A stretch of DNA of 64,000 bases from Alphaproteobacteria bacterium (GTDB taxonomy: Bacteria > Pseudomonadota > Alphaproteobacteria > JABAAW01 > JAHZMA01): the NCBI GenBank assembly GCA_022599575.1, contig JAHZMA010000126.1, positions 1 to 64,000 of the forward strand. The letters run 5' to 3'. How positions within the stretch are numbered: the stretch's first letter is position 1; every line of letters begins with the position of its first letter. Below, piece by piece: positions 27,938-38,754 of the stretch. A program made the translations under genes and the position numbers. Under the pieces are notes generated by a model. It was not told where the DNA came from, did no database searches, and saw nothing but the letters and a program-made list of their open reading frames with translations.

Positions 27938-27941
27938 AGCA

Positions 27942-29030
27942 ATGAGCTTTAATTCTTTCGGGCATTTGTTACGTTTCTCAAGCTTTGGCGAGAGTCATGG
28001 GCAAGTGATAGGCGGTATGCTTGATGGTGTGCCACCTAATATTGATTTATCAGAAAGTGATATTCAGCCTTTTTTGGATAAGCGCCGTCCCGCGCAATCG
28101 CGTTTTACCACACAACGTAAAGAGCCTGATAAAGTTAAATTGCTATCGGGAATATATCAGGGCAAAACAACAGGCACCCCGATTGCATTTATCATTGGCA
28201 ATCAAGATAGCCGCAGTCAAGATTATACAGAAATTGCCAAGCAATATCGTCCTGGTCATGCTGATTATACTTATGAAGCAAAATATGGCATTCGTGACCC
28301 GCGTGGTGGTGGGCGGTCTTCGGCACGTGAAACCGCAATAAGAGTGGCGGCAGGTGCGGTTGCACGTAAGGTTTTAACCACGCAATATCCGATGATTCAA
28401 ATTGTTGGCGGGCTGATGATGATGGGCGAAAAGAAATTATCAGAACCATATGATTTTAAGGCGACATATCAAAATCCTTTATTTATGCCTTGTGCCGATG
28501 AAAAAACATGTTCACTATGGCAGGATTATCTTGATCGTATTCGTAAAGATGGTGATTCGGTGGGGGCGATGGTTGAAATTCGCGCCTTGCATGTGCCACC
28601 CGGTTGGGGTGCGCCGATTTATGGCAAGCTAGATGCAGATTTGGCATCGGCAATGATGAGTATTAATGCAGTGAAATCGGTAGAAATTGGTGATGGGGTA
28701 AGGGTTGCAAATCTAAGCGGTGCAAAAAATGCTGACGAGATGCGAATGCGTGGCGGGCATCCCGTATTTTTAAGCAATCATGCAGGTGGTATTTTGGGCG
28801 GTATCAGCTCAGGTGCTGATATTATTGTGCGGTTTGCGGTGAAGCCCACAAGTTCTATATTAACGCCACGTCGTACGATAGATAATAGTGGCAATGAAAT
28901 TGATATTGTTACCAAAGGCAGGCATGACCCTTGTGTGGGGATTCGCGCTGTGCCAGTAGGCGAGGCAATGATGGCATTGGTATTAGCCGACCATTATTTG
29001 CGTCATCGTGGGCAATGTGGTGAATTATGA
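27942..29030 (+). CDS. aroC: Chorismate synthase
   Basis: [48 protein letters not shown]. Confidence 0.97.
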   Translation: MSFNSFGHLLRFSSFGESHGQVIGGMLDGVPPNIDLSESDIQPFLDKRRPAQSRFTTQRKEPDKVKLLSGIYQGKTTGTPIAFIIGNQDSRSQDYTEIAKQYRPGHADYTYEAKYGIRDPRGGGRSSARETAIRVAAGAVARKVLTTQYPMIQIVGGLMMMGEKKLSEPYDFKATYQNPLFMPCADEKTCSLWQDYLDRIRKDGDSVGAMVEIRALHVPPGWGAPIYGKLDADLASAMMSINAVKSVEIGDGVRVANLSGAKNADEMRMRGGHPVFLSNHAGGILGGISSGADIIVRFAVKPTSSILTPRRTIDNSGNEIDIVTKGRHDPCVGIRAVPVGEAMMALVLADHYLRHRGQCGEL

Positions 29031-30934
29031 TTAAAGCAATGAAAACAAAAATAGATAAAATAAAAGCTAACATACGGGCAAAAATCACCGCTGTTAAACA
29101 ATTTATCACTCAAATATTACTATCGCCTGTTTCATTTTGGCGATGGTGTAAAAATAAAATCAAACAGTTTTTTAGATTCATATGGCTATTACCCATGCGG
29201 TTTTTGCGCTTTTGCATCAGAAGCATCGGGCGTATCATCTTATGGTTGCTGAAAGTTGTTATTTCGTGGTTTATTGGGGTGGCGGTAGTTATTGGCGTTC
29301 TATTCTGGCTGGTTGATAATAAATTTAGCGGGCTAGAAGATAATTTTATGCAATTTGAACAGGCAGGGCAAGAAAATTGCGAACCAGCTGAACATCATAT
29401 TTTATATATCAACAGTGCATCATTGGCACCCTTATTGGCAAAACAATCTTTTGTGCCGATTGATTTTGCTACAAATTCACTGCCCGAACATTGGGGTGAT
29501 TTGCATCAAAAATTACAGCAAGCCGCTTATGATGATGGGGTTCAGGCGGTGCTGATTGATTATCAAGGCTTATGGTCATCGCGTGCGGGCATTGCCGAAT
29601 TGCGCGAACAGTTGAAAACATATAAGCAGGAATCGGGCAAAAAAGTCTATTTATTTGTGAGGAATCAAGGCGAATATCACGGCATTGCCGATTACGGATT
29701 ACATGATGTTGCTGATAAAATCTATCTTGCGCCTTCGGGCTATAGTGCGGTGAAACCTGTTGGTAGTGAACAATTTTACCTTAGCCGTTTGTTTGATACG
29801 CTTAAGATTAAGCCTGAATTTATCCGCCGCCATGAATATAAATCGGCGCCATCTATGTTCACTAGCAATGCGCCCACCAATGCAGAACGCGAAAACACAT
29901 CTGCGCTGATTGCTGATATTGAACAAATTTACCGCGCTATTTTACGCCCACGTTTCGCCCCTGATGGGCAGGCATTTGTGTTTTCAGCGCAAGAAACATT
30001 ACGCAATAATCTGGCAGATGAAATCATCTATCGCGATGATTTGCTAGAAACATTGCAGGCGCAAAATAATATCAGTGATGATGCGCGCTATCTTGCGCTA
30101 TCATGTTATCAAGTCAACCCGCTTTTTGCGCTTTTTGTGGAACCTAAGAATGTGCAGATTATCAATATTAAAGGGACGATTACGCCTGATATAGCAGGGC
30201 AGCCTACAATGGGCAGTCGGGCATTAAGGCAAATTAAACGGGCGAATGATGATGATGATATTGCCGCTTTGCTGATTTATATTGATTCCTCGGGCGGTGA
30301 TTATGCGATGTCGGAACGGATTTGGCACGCGCTTTACCAAACAGAAAAGCCAGTAGCGGTGCTAATGGGCAATGTTGCGGCATCAGGCGGTTATTTCATT
30401 GCTGTGGGTGGCGATAAAATTTTTGCTTATCCTTCCACTATCACGGGTTCTATCGGAATTTTCACGGGGCATTTTGCATTGCGTGACTTTTTTAACGAAA
30501 CCCTATCAATTGATACTTATGTCTATGGCGGCACTGGCTATAAAAGCGAATTTTTAGATGAATATTCGCCTGAATATCGCGCGCAGATGGAAAAATTTAT
30601 TGATGCGTTATATGATGATTTTGTGAATAAGGTGGCATTATCGCGTGATATTAACAAAGTAACGATGAATGCGTTGGCACGTGGCCGCGTGTTTTCTGGC
30701 ACGCGCGCCTTGCAAAATGATTTGCTAGATGGTGTCAATGGCTTGCAAGGGGCGGTGGATTATCTGGAAGAAACATTGGGGCAAGATATTATATTACTGC
30801 CCGAACAAGAAGAATTTGATTTTGCAACCGCGTTAGGGCAGTTTGTGGGGCAAAGCTTTGGTCCAAAAGTCACCGAATATTTGTATCAAATAGGCATTTT
30901 ACAAAATGGTATGAGAATGCAAAGTGATTATTAA
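29027..30934 (+). CDS. sppA: Signal peptide peptidase SppA (67K-type)
   Basis: N-terminal TM, two S49 protease regions; [34 protein letters not shown]. Confidence 0.9.
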   Translation: MIKAMKTKIDKIKANIRAKITAVKQFITQILLSPVSFWRWCKNKIKQFFRFIWLLPMRFLRFCIRSIGRIILWLLKVVISWFIGVAVVIGVLFWLVDNKFSGLEDNFMQFEQAGQENCEPAEHHILYINSASLAPLLAKQSFVPIDFATNSLPEHWGDLHQKLQQAAYDDGVQAVLIDYQGLWSSRAGIAELREQLKTYKQESGKKVYLFVRNQGEYHGIADYGLHDVADKIYLAPSGYSAVKPVGSEQFYLSRLFDTLKIKPEFIRRHEYKSAPSMFTSNAPTNAERENTSALIADIEQIYRAILRPRFAPDGQAFVFSAQETLRNNLADEIIYRDDLLETLQAQNNISDDARYLALSCYQVNPLFALFVEPKNVQIINIKGTITPDIAGQPTMGSRALRQIKRANDDDDIAALLIYIDSSGGDYAMSERIWHALYQTEKPVAVLMGNVAASGGYFIAVGGDKIFAYPSTITGSIGIFTGHFALRDFFNETLSIDTYVYGGTGYKSEFLDEYSPEYRAQMEKFIDALYDDFVNKVALSRDINKVTMNALARGRVFSGTRALQNDLLDGVNGLQGAVDYLEETLGQDIILLPEQEEFDFATALGQFVGQSFGPKVTEYLYQIGILQNGMRMQSDY

Positions 30935-30949
30935 TGGGTGATTATTAAT
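30924..30949 (+). repeat. 12-bp direct repeat GTGATTATTAAT x2 (period 14) spanning the sppA stop codon
   Basis: Copies 30924-30935 and 30938-30949; stop TAA at 30932-30934. Confidence 0.95.
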
Positions 30950-31021
30950 ACTTGCTTATTGTGGTGATTAGGTTTATTAATATAATAATGGCATAAAATT
31001 AGAATAGAAAAGGTGGAAGAT

Positions 31022-31468
31022 ATGTTAAAGCTACGGATTTTTATCTTATTATCACTATTTTTAAGTGCATCTGTGGCACATGCGCTTGACCCCGTCTATA
31101 AATCAAGCTCTGGCAAAGGGGCAGGTGGCTATGATGTGGTTGCCTATTTTGACCAATCCCAACCCGTAAAAGGCGATTCAGATTATCAAACGCAATGGAA
31201 TGGCGCAGATTGGTTGTTTTCTTCTGCGGAAAATCTTAAAAAATTCACCGCTAACCCCGAAAAATACGCACCGCAATATGGTGGCTATTGTGCATGGGCA
31301 GTATCGCAAAATTACACTGCAAGGGGAAGCCCAAAACATTGGAACATTGTAGATGATAAGCTTTATCTTAATTATAATGGGTCGGTGAAATTAACATGGC
31401 AACGCAATGCGCGTAAAAATATCGTATCGGGCAATAAAAACTGGCCTAATTTATTAACATCAAGATAA
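31022..31468 (+). CDS. Secreted YHS-domain protein (copy 1)
   Basis: Signal peptide; GGYDVVAYFDQSQPVKGDSDYQTQWNGADWLFSSAENLKKFTANPEKYAPQYGGYCAWA. Confidence 0.85.
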   Translation: MLKLRIFILLSLFLSASVAHALDPVYKSSSGKGAGGYDVVAYFDQSQPVKGDSDYQTQWNGADWLFSSAENLKKFTANPEKYAPQYGGYCAWAVSQNYTARGSPKHWNIVDDKLYLNYNGSVKLTWQRNARKNIVSGNKNWPNLLTSR

Positions 31469-31472
31469 GATA

Positions 31473-31949
31473 ATGGTAAAATCATCTAAAATCATATTTT
31501 TTTCACTCATTATGGTGGCAATGTCAATGGTGGGGGTGGGGCAGATGGCACAAGCGGCAGAACCTTTTATTTACACACAAAAAGATAATAATTACGGCGC
31601 GGGTGGCTATGATGTGGTTGCCTATTTTACCGATAATCAGCCGATGGAAGGCAAGCAAACCTATCAAACCGAATGGAACGGCGCGATGTGGCTATTCTCA
31701 TCGGCAGAAAATCTTGATAAATTCACCAAAAATCCTGACCAATATGCCCCACAATATGGTGGCTATTGTGCATGGGCGATGGCAAAAGGTGATTTGGCAA
31801 AAGGCGATCCCAAACGCTGGAAAGTGGTAGATAACAAATTATATCTTAACTATAATTGGACGATTCAAAAATTATGGGAACGCGATATACCCGGTATGAT
31901 TGAGCGCGGTGATGCACAATGGCCAACCGCCCTAACGACTCAAAATTGA
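31473..31949 (+). CDS. Secreted YHS-domain protein (copy 2)
   Basis: Tandem paralog of preceding gene with the same motif set. Confidence 0.87.
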   Translation: MVKSSKIIFFSLIMVAMSMVGVGQMAQAAEPFIYTQKDNNYGAGGYDVVAYFTDNQPMEGKQTYQTEWNGAMWLFSSAENLDKFTKNPDQYAPQYGGYCAWAMAKGDLAKGDPKRWKVVDNKLYLNYNWTIQKLWERDIPGMIERGDAQWPTALTTQN

Positions 31950-32911
31950 GTGACGCAGAAATAAGCGCGACCACAGATTTAGCCATCAACGATAGCAACC
32001 ATCAACTCATTATCATTGCGGGCGCAACCGCAAGCGGTAAAAACCAACTGGCATTGCGTTTGGCGCAACATGTTGCGATTACCATTATCAATGGCGATGC
32101 CATGCAGCTTTATCGTGGCTTACCCATTTTAACGGCACAGCCTAGCGGTGATGAAAAGGCGCAAACCCCGCATTTGCTTTACGGCATTAATGATATTCAT
32201 GAAAAATATTCGGTGGCGCGTTGGCTAGAAATAGTGCAACAGGCAATCGGGCAGGCGCGTGATAATCATACCATACCCGTGATTGTTGGCGGCAGCAGCA
32301 TGTATCTTGATAGGTTACTGAATGGCATCACGATAATCCCCGAAATTCCTGATAATATCAAGCAACAGGCTGAAACATTGCGCGCGCAAAAGGGCAATCT
32401 GGCATTATATGAATTGCTTGCTGATGATGATAGACAAAGATTACATGTCAATGATAGCCACCGCATTATCAGAAGCTATTGCGTCTATCAGGCGACGGGG
32501 CAATCATTATTATGGTGGCAGAAAAATCACCATCAAGATAGTATTGCACCGGAATCGCTCACAAAAATCGCGCTGATGCCCGCCCGTGATGTGCTGTATC
32601 AGCGTTGCAATCAGCGGTTATTGCAAATGATAGAAAATGGTGCGCTAGAAGAAATACGCGCGATTTTAGATGAAGATGATAGCCTGCCCGCCTGCCAAGC
32701 GATTGGTGTGAAGCCATTAAAATCTTATCTGCGCGGTGAGATTGGCCGTGATGAAGCGGTGGAAAGGGCACAACAGCAAACGCGCAATTATGCAAAACGG
32801 CAATATAGTTGGCTTAATAATCACTATCATGCTGATAGGATTATTAGCGATGAATTAACTGAAGTCGATTTTATAGCGATGGCCCGAAAAATGCTTGCTG
32901 AAAAACCATGA
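31919..32911 (+). CDS. miaA: tRNA dimethylallyltransferase
   Basis: IIIAGATASGKNQLALRLA P-loop and NGDAMQLYRGLPILTAQPS. Confidence 0.94.
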   Translation: MANRPNDSKLSDAEISATTDLAINDSNHQLIIIAGATASGKNQLALRLAQHVAITIINGDAMQLYRGLPILTAQPSGDEKAQTPHLLYGINDIHEKYSVARWLEIVQQAIGQARDNHTIPVIVGGSSMYLDRLLNGITIIPEIPDNIKQQAETLRAQKGNLALYELLADDDRQRLHVNDSHRIIRSYCVYQATGQSLLWWQKNHHQDSIAPESLTKIALMPARDVLYQRCNQRLLQMIENGALEEIRAILDEDDSLPACQAIGVKPLKSYLRGEIGRDEAVERAQQQTRNYAKRQYSWLNNHYHADRIISDELTEVDFIAMARKMLAEKP

Positions 32912-32943
32912 ATTATGCTATTTAAGAGGCAAGTATTAAAAGG

Positions 32944-34728
32944 ATGCAAAAAATGACAAAACAAGGTGAATTGCTCACTGGGGCAGAAATTGTGTTACGC
33001 GCTTTGGAAGAACAAGGCGTTGATGTGATTTTTGGCTATCCGGGCGGTGCGGTATTACCACTTTATGATGCTATGTATCAATCCGAAACGCTGAATCATG
33101 TGTTGGTGCGGCACGAACAAGGCGCGGCGCATGCGGCCGAAGGTTATGCGCGCTCTACGGGCAAGGTAGGTGTGTTATTAGTAACATCGGGTCCAGGGGT
33201 TACCAATACCGTAACGGGCTTAACCGATGCGTTGCTTGATTCTGTGCCGATTGTGTGTTTTTCGGGGCAGGTGCCAAGCCATCTTATCGGCACTGATGCG
33301 TTTCAAGAATGCGATACCACAGGCATTACCCGTGCCTGCACCAAGCATAATTATCTGGTGCGCGATGTGAATGATTTAGCGCGTGTGATTCACGAGGCAT
33401 TTTATATTGCGCGTAGTGGTCGCCCTGGTCCAGTGCTGATTGATTTGCCGAAAGATGTGCAATTTGCCAAAGGCACATATACAAGTGGTGAAAATGTGAA
33501 GCATCGCAATTATCGCCCGATTGTTAAAGCCGAGCAAAATGTGATTGATGATGTTGCCGATTTACTATGCACTGCCGAAAAGCCGATTATTTATGGTGGT
33601 GGCGGGGTGATTAATTCTGGCATGGCGGCTTGTGAAAAATTGCAAAAACTGATTGATTTAACAGGTTTTCCGTTTACCCTCACACTGATGGGGTTAGGGG
33701 CAGTGCCAACAGGCAAGCCAGAATTTTTGGGCATGTTAGGCATGCATGGCACTTACGAAGCGAATCTGGCAATGCATCAATGCGATGTTATGCTGAATGT
33801 CGGCGCACGGTTTGATGATAGAATTACGGGTAGACCAGATAAATTCTCGCCACATTCTAAAAAGATTCAAATTGATATTGACCCATCATCAATCAATAAG
33901 GTGATTAGGGTTGAACATGCGGTGATTGGTGATTGCAATATTGTGTTAGAACAATTGCTTGATGCCGTTGAACAGCGTAAAAATCGCTTGCCCAATAAAG
34001 AAACCCTCAAACCATGGTGGCAACAAATTGGCGAATGGCGCGCGCGCAAATGTCTGGATTTTGACCAAGATACGGATAAGAAAGCAACGCTTAAACCGCA
34101 ATATGCCATTTCGCGACTCTATGAATTAACCAAAGATACCGATACCTATATCACCACCGAAGTGGGGCAGCATCAAATGTGGGCGGCGCAATATTACCCG
34201 ATTAATAAGCCGTTTCATTGGATGACGTCAGGGGGGCTAGGCACAATGGGTTACGGGCTACCCGCGGCAATCGGTGTGCAGATGGCAAATCCCGATGCGT
34301 TGGTGATTGATATTGCGGGTGAAGCCTCAATTTTAATGAATATGCAAGAGATAAATACCGCAGTGCAATATGAATTGCCCGTGAAGATATTTATTCTCAA
34401 CAATCAATATATGGGCATGGTAAGGCAATGGCAGGAATTGTTGCATGGCGGGCGTTACGCGCATTCTTATTGCGAATCACTGCCTGATTTCGTCAAATTA
34501 GCTGAAGCCTATCATGCGGTGGGTTTGCGCGCCAATAATGTGGGCGAGCTTGATGATGTGATTGAAGAAATGAAAAGCATCAAAAAACCAATGCTGATTG
34601 ATGTGCGCGTGGAAAAACAAGAAAATTGCTATCCGATGATTCCATCGGGCGCGGCGCATAATGAAATGTTGTTGAATGATAAATCGGTGCCAAAACCGAT
34701 TAGCAAGCAAGGCAGGGTGCTGGTATGA
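32944..34728 (+). CDS. ilvB: Acetolactate synthase large subunit
   Basis: IFGYPGGAVLPLYDA, HEQGAAHAAEGYARSTGKVGV, ThDP-binding domain. Confidence 0.96.
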   Translation: MQKMTKQGELLTGAEIVLRALEEQGVDVIFGYPGGAVLPLYDAMYQSETLNHVLVRHEQGAAHAAEGYARSTGKVGVLLVTSGPGVTNTVTGLTDALLDSVPIVCFSGQVPSHLIGTDAFQECDTTGITRACTKHNYLVRDVNDLARVIHEAFYIARSGRPGPVLIDLPKDVQFAKGTYTSGENVKHRNYRPIVKAEQNVIDDVADLLCTAEKPIIYGGGGVINSGMAACEKLQKLIDLTGFPFTLTLMGLGAVPTGKPEFLGMLGMHGTYEANLAMHQCDVMLNVGARFDDRITGRPDKFSPHSKKIQIDIDPSSINKVIRVEHAVIGDCNIVLEQLLDAVEQRKNRLPNKETLKPWWQQIGEWRARKCLDFDQDTDKKATLKPQYAISRLYELTKDTDTYITTEVGQHQMWAAQYYPINKPFHWMTSGGLGTMGYGLPAAIGVQMANPDALVIDIAGEASILMNMQEINTAVQYELPVKIFILNNQYMGMVRQWQELLHGGRYAHSYCESLPDFVKLAEAYHAVGLRANNVGELDDVIEEMKSIKKPMLIDVRVEKQENCYPMIPSGAAHNEMLLNDKSVPKPISKQGRVLV

Positions 34729-35267
34729 CGCATGTTGATGATGTGGTAAGACGCGCCTGTTTTTCGGTGGTTGTTGATAATGAACCGGGGGTGCTTGCGC
34801 GGGTTATCGGTTTGTTTGCAGGGCGCGGCTATAATATTGAAAGTCTAACAGTCTGCACGATTGACCATGAACAAAGCCTATCGCGCATCACCATTATTAG
34901 CTATGGCGTGAAGATGGTGATTGACCAAATTAAAGCGCAATTAGAAAAATTAGTGCCAGTGCATTCTGTTACCAATATAACGGAAGCTGGCACATCGGTT
35001 GAAAAAGAAGTGGCATTGGTGCGGTTTACGGCGGGCGGTGCCGAACGGCGCGAAGGTTTGCGAATTGCTGATATTTTCAAAGCAACTGTTGCTGATACCA
35101 CACATGGCTCATTTATTTTTGCGCTGAGTGGGTCGTCTGAAAAAGTAAATGCTTTTATTGATTTAATGAGTGATATTGGCGCGGTGGAAATTGCCCGCTC
35201 TGGCGTTATATCGCTAAATCGCACGAAAGCATCGACAAAAAAATCTTTGGATAACAATCAAGAATAA
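34725..35267 (+). CDS. ilvH: Acetolactate synthase small subunit
   Basis: ACT domain [30 protein letters not shown]; overlaps ilvB end. Confidence 0.95.
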   Translation: MTHVDDVVRRACFSVVVDNEPGVLARVIGLFAGRGYNIESLTVCTIDHEQSLSRITIISYGVKMVIDQIKAQLEKLVPVHSVTNITEAGTSVEKEVALVRFTAGGAERREGLRIADIFKATVADTTHGSFIFALSGSSEKVNAFIDLMSDIGAVEIARSGVISLNRTKASTKKSLDNNQE

Positions 35268-35286
35268 TCTCAAGAAAGGGAATTTG

Positions 35287-36306
35287 ATGAAAGTTTATTA
35301 TGATAGTGATGCGGATATCAATCTGCTTAAAGATAAAAATATTGCCATTATTGGTTATGGCTCGCAAGGTCATGCCCATGCGCTCAACTTAAAAGATAGC
35401 GGCATTAAAAATGTGGCAGTGGCGTTGAAAGAAACATCTGCCAGCCGTGCCAAAGCTGAAAAAGTAGGCTTCAAGGTGATGACGCCAAAAGAAGCTGCGG
35501 CTTGGGCTGATATTTTAATGGTGCTGATACCTGATGAATTACATGCCGATATGTATTATGCCGATTTACATGAAAATATGAAATCAGGGGCGGCAATCGC
35601 CTTTTCGCATGGTTTAAGCGTTCATTTTAGCTTGATTGAGCCACGCAATGATGTTGATGTGATAATGATGGCACCCAAAGGGCCAGGCCATACAGTGCGC
35701 GGTGAATATGCGCGTGGCGGCGGTGTACCTTGCTTGGCGGCAGTCTATCAAGATTATTCGGGCAAAGCGATGGAATTGTCTCTCGCCTATTGTTCGGCGA
35801 TTGGTGGCGGACGTTCGGGCATTATTGAAACAACATTCCGCGAAGAATGCGAAACCGATTTATTTGGCGAACAAGTGGTGCTATGTGGCGGTTTGATTGA
35901 GCTGATTCGCAATGGCTATGAAACTTTGATTGAAGCGGGTTATAAACCTGAAATGGCGTATTTTGAATGTCTGCATGAAGTGAAGCTGATTGTTGATTTA
36001 ATTTATGAAGGTGGCATTTCTAACATGTTTTACTCAATATCGAATACGGCAGAATATGGTGCGTATCGCACGGGACCTAGAATTGTAAATAGCCAAACCA
36101 AAACTGAAATGAAAAAAGTGTTGGAAGAAATTCAAAATGGCAAATTCACCCGTGATTGGATGTTAGAAAACAAAGCCTATCAGGCGCATTTTAAGGCAAA
36201 ACGCAAATTAGATGCCGAACATCCGATTGAGGCGGTTGGCACTGAATTACGTGGCATGATGCCATGGATTGGTAAGAATAAATTGGTTGATAAGGCGAAA
36301 AACTAA
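35287..36306 (+). CDS. ilvC: Ketol-acid reductoisomerase
   Basis: [38 protein letters not shown] at 35287. Confidence 0.97.
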   Translation: MKVYYDSDADINLLKDKNIAIIGYGSQGHAHALNLKDSGIKNVAVALKETSASRAKAEKVGFKVMTPKEAAAWADILMVLIPDELHADMYYADLHENMKSGAAIAFSHGLSVHFSLIEPRNDVDVIMMAPKGPGHTVRGEYARGGGVPCLAAVYQDYSGKAMELSLAYCSAIGGGRSGIIETTFREECETDLFGEQVVLCGGLIELIRNGYETLIEAGYKPEMAYFECLHEVKLIVDLIYEGGISNMFYSISNTAEYGAYRTGPRIVNSQTKTEMKKVLEEIQNGKFTRDWMLENKAYQAHFKAKRKLDAEHPIEAVGTELRGMMPWIGKNKLVDKAKN

Positions 36307-36309
36307 TAT

Positions 36310-37089
36310 ATGACCTCACAGCTGACTGCAAACAAAATCGATAGTCTTTTATCTGGACGCGTTAAAATCGCGCAAGCCAAAGATTATAAGGCAACAATCG
36401 ATTCGGTGTTGCTGGCTGATTTTGTGCTGCGCCATTATAATGATAATGGTAATAGCAAGCGTGGGCATAGAAATAAACAACCATCTGCTATTGCTGAATT
36501 AGGTGTTGGCACAGGGGCAGTGATGCTGTGTGTGTTGCATTATTTTGCGCGTTATAATATTGGTGTTGATTATGATGGCTATGATTGCAATCAGCATTTT
36601 TTAGATTTGGCGCAAGAATCGTTACGGCTGAATGGGTATGATGCTCCCAATATTATGTTGCATCATTGCGATATTCGCGATATTAGTAACCGCAATTGTT
36701 ACGATGCGGTGGTGATGAATCCACCATTCTTAGCATTTGATGAGCAAGCGGGCATGGAACGTGCCAATATGCGTAGCCGTGCGCTTTATGAAGGCGAGGT
36801 AAAACTTGCTGATTGGCTTAACATGGCGGGCAAATTATTAAATCAGCAGGGGTGGTTGTTCATGGTGCATCAAGCCGAAAGGCTGAGTGAGATTATTGTG
36901 CATATGCAAAAATTCGGGGCGATAACAATCATGCCGATTCACAGTTATCATGAAAAGGCGGCGAAACGAATATTGCTTGCGGCACAGTTGGGCAGTAAGG
37001 CGGGGGTTCGCATCATGCCAAGTTTGGTGATGCATGATGCAGGTGGTGATTATACCGCGCAGGCACAGAAAATTTTACAAGGGGAATGA
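36310..37089 (+). CDS. TrmN6-like N6-adenine methyltransferase
   Basis: AELGVGTGAVMLCVLHY SAM motif and VVMNPPFLA catalytic motif. Confidence 0.8.
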   Translation: MTSQLTANKIDSLLSGRVKIAQAKDYKATIDSVLLADFVLRHYNDNGNSKRGHRNKQPSAIAELGVGTGAVMLCVLHYFARYNIGVDYDGYDCNQHFLDLAQESLRLNGYDAPNIMLHHCDIRDISNRNCYDAVVMNPPFLAFDEQAGMERANMRSRALYEGEVKLADWLNMAGKLLNQQGWLFMVHQAERLSEIIVHMQKFGAITIMPIHSYHEKAAKRILLAAQLGSKAGVRIMPSLVMHDAGGDYTAQAQKILQGE

Positions 37090-37910
37090 TGATGATGCGT
37101 TTATTATTATCGACCTTATGCCTATTACTGCTACCAATGGCGGCATTTGCAAAAACTGAAATTACCACAAAAGAGCAGATTACCCCATTGCTAGCATCAG
37201 ATAACAGCAATATAGCCGTGATTGATTACAGCCTATATCAACAATTTTTGCAGAAAAATCGAAAAAACAATCTGCCAAGTGGTGTTGCGGGTTTTGATTA
37301 TGCCAATATCAGCGCAAGCGATAAAGCATTGCTGAAACAGCATTTTAACAAAATGCAGGCGGTGAATATCACGCAATATAATGATGATGAGCAACTCGCC
37401 TTTTGGTTGAATATGTATAATGTAATTGTGCTAGATATGATATTGGAATTTCACCCGATTAAAGCATTTGCACTGATTGAGGTTAAATCAGAACAGCCCG
37501 TATGGAAAATGCAACGGGCAGAAATGATGGGTTTACCTTTGAGTCTGGATAATATTCAGCATGATATTTTGCGTGAAAAATTTAACGATTGGCGCATTTT
37601 GAATGGGTTGAATATTGCAGCAGTATCATCAGGTCCGTGGCAAGAAAAGCCTTTTATCGGCAAAGATATTACCGCACAGCTTGATGCCCATACCAAGCAA
37701 TTATTCACCTATGAATTAACCGCAAATATGCCTGAAAAAAATATATTGCGTTTGATAGCTGGCTTGCAATGGTATGCGACTGATTTTATTGATGCAGGAA
37801 TCACGCTTGATGATATATTGCAACAATATTTGCCTGATAATTTGAAACAGCAATTAAGCAATGTGCAAGAGATTGAATATTTTTACGATTGGCGCTTGAA
37901 TCAACCATAA
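37086..37910 (+). CDS. Secreted DUF547 protein (copy 1)
   Basis: AFWLNMYNVIVLDMILEFHPI..ILNGLNIAAVSSGPW typical of DUF547; signal peptide. Confidence 0.82.
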   Translation: MMMMRLLLSTLCLLLLPMAAFAKTEITTKEQITPLLASDNSNIAVIDYSLYQQFLQKNRKNNLPSGVAGFDYANISASDKALLKQHFNKMQAVNITQYNDDEQLAFWLNMYNVIVLDMILEFHPIKAFALIEVKSEQPVWKMQRAEMMGLPLSLDNIQHDILREKFNDWRILNGLNIAAVSSGPWQEKPFIGKDITAQLDAHTKQLFTYELTANMPEKNILRLIAGLQWYATDFIDAGITLDDILQQYLPDNLKQQLSNVQEIEYFYDWRLNQP

Positions 37911-37948
37911 AATCATGCTAATTTATAGTGAGTGATAGAGGGCGTTTT

Positions 37949-38746
37949 ATGATGTTTAACATGATGATGAAATATGTGATTGTTATTTGGTGTGTCTTTG
38001 CCCCTGTAACCATACAGGCGCAAGAAGCAATGAAATTTTTTATGCGCGATGGCCCCAAAACTTCTGCGATTGATTATAGCAATTACGAAGAATTTTTAGA
38101 AAAATATATAACAACATCAGCAAAAGCAAATGGTGTCAGCTATTTTGACTATAAAAATATTAGTGCCGATGGACATCAATTGCTAAAAAATCAGCTTCGC
38201 TTGATGGAAGGTGTTTTTATCACCAATTATAGAAAACCAATTCAGCTAGGCTATTGGCTTAATCTTTATAATATCATCGTGCTTGATGAAGTGTTAACGA
38301 ATTATCCAATTGATAATATTCGTGATATTAAAAATATTTTTACTGATAAAAAGGTAACAATTCAGAATTTACCATTAAGTTTAGATGATATTGAACATAA
38401 AATTATTCGTCCTACTTTTAAGGATTATCGAATTCATGCCGCATTAAATGTCGCTAGCATCTCCTCAGGAAGATTAACGGTTAAAGCCTACGGTTATAAT
38501 ATCAACCAAGAGTTGCAAGACGCGATGGTTGCGTGGCTGGCGCGTTCTGATATATTCCGAATTGAAGGCAATAATATTCACCTTGTGCGCGCGTTTGATT
38601 GGTATACAGAAGATTTCGGCAATAGTGAAAGCGCGATGCTTTTTACTATCTCTCAGCATTTAAATCATAGTGAAAATCTACGGTTACGGAGAACCAGTAA
38701 TAGAAAAATTATTTACGATTATAATTGGGACTTAAACGATAAATAA
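37949..38746 (+). CDS. Secreted DUF547 protein (copy 2)
   Basis: Tandem paralog: GYWLNLYNIIVLDEVLTNYPI..HAALNVASISSGRL. ORF opens at GTG 37928. Confidence 0.82.
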   Translation: MMFNMMMKYVIVIWCVFAPVTIQAQEAMKFFMRDGPKTSAIDYSNYEEFLEKYITTSAKANGVSYFDYKNISADGHQLLKNQLRLMEGVFITNYRKPIQLGYWLNLYNIIVLDEVLTNYPIDNIRDIKNIFTDKKVTIQNLPLSLDDIEHKIIRPTFKDYRIHAALNVASISSGRLTVKAYGYNINQELQDAMVAWLARSDIFRIEGNNIHLVRAFDWYTEDFGNSESAMLFTISQHLNHSENLRLRRTSNRKIIYDYNWDLNDK

Positions 38747-38754
38747 TACAGCAT

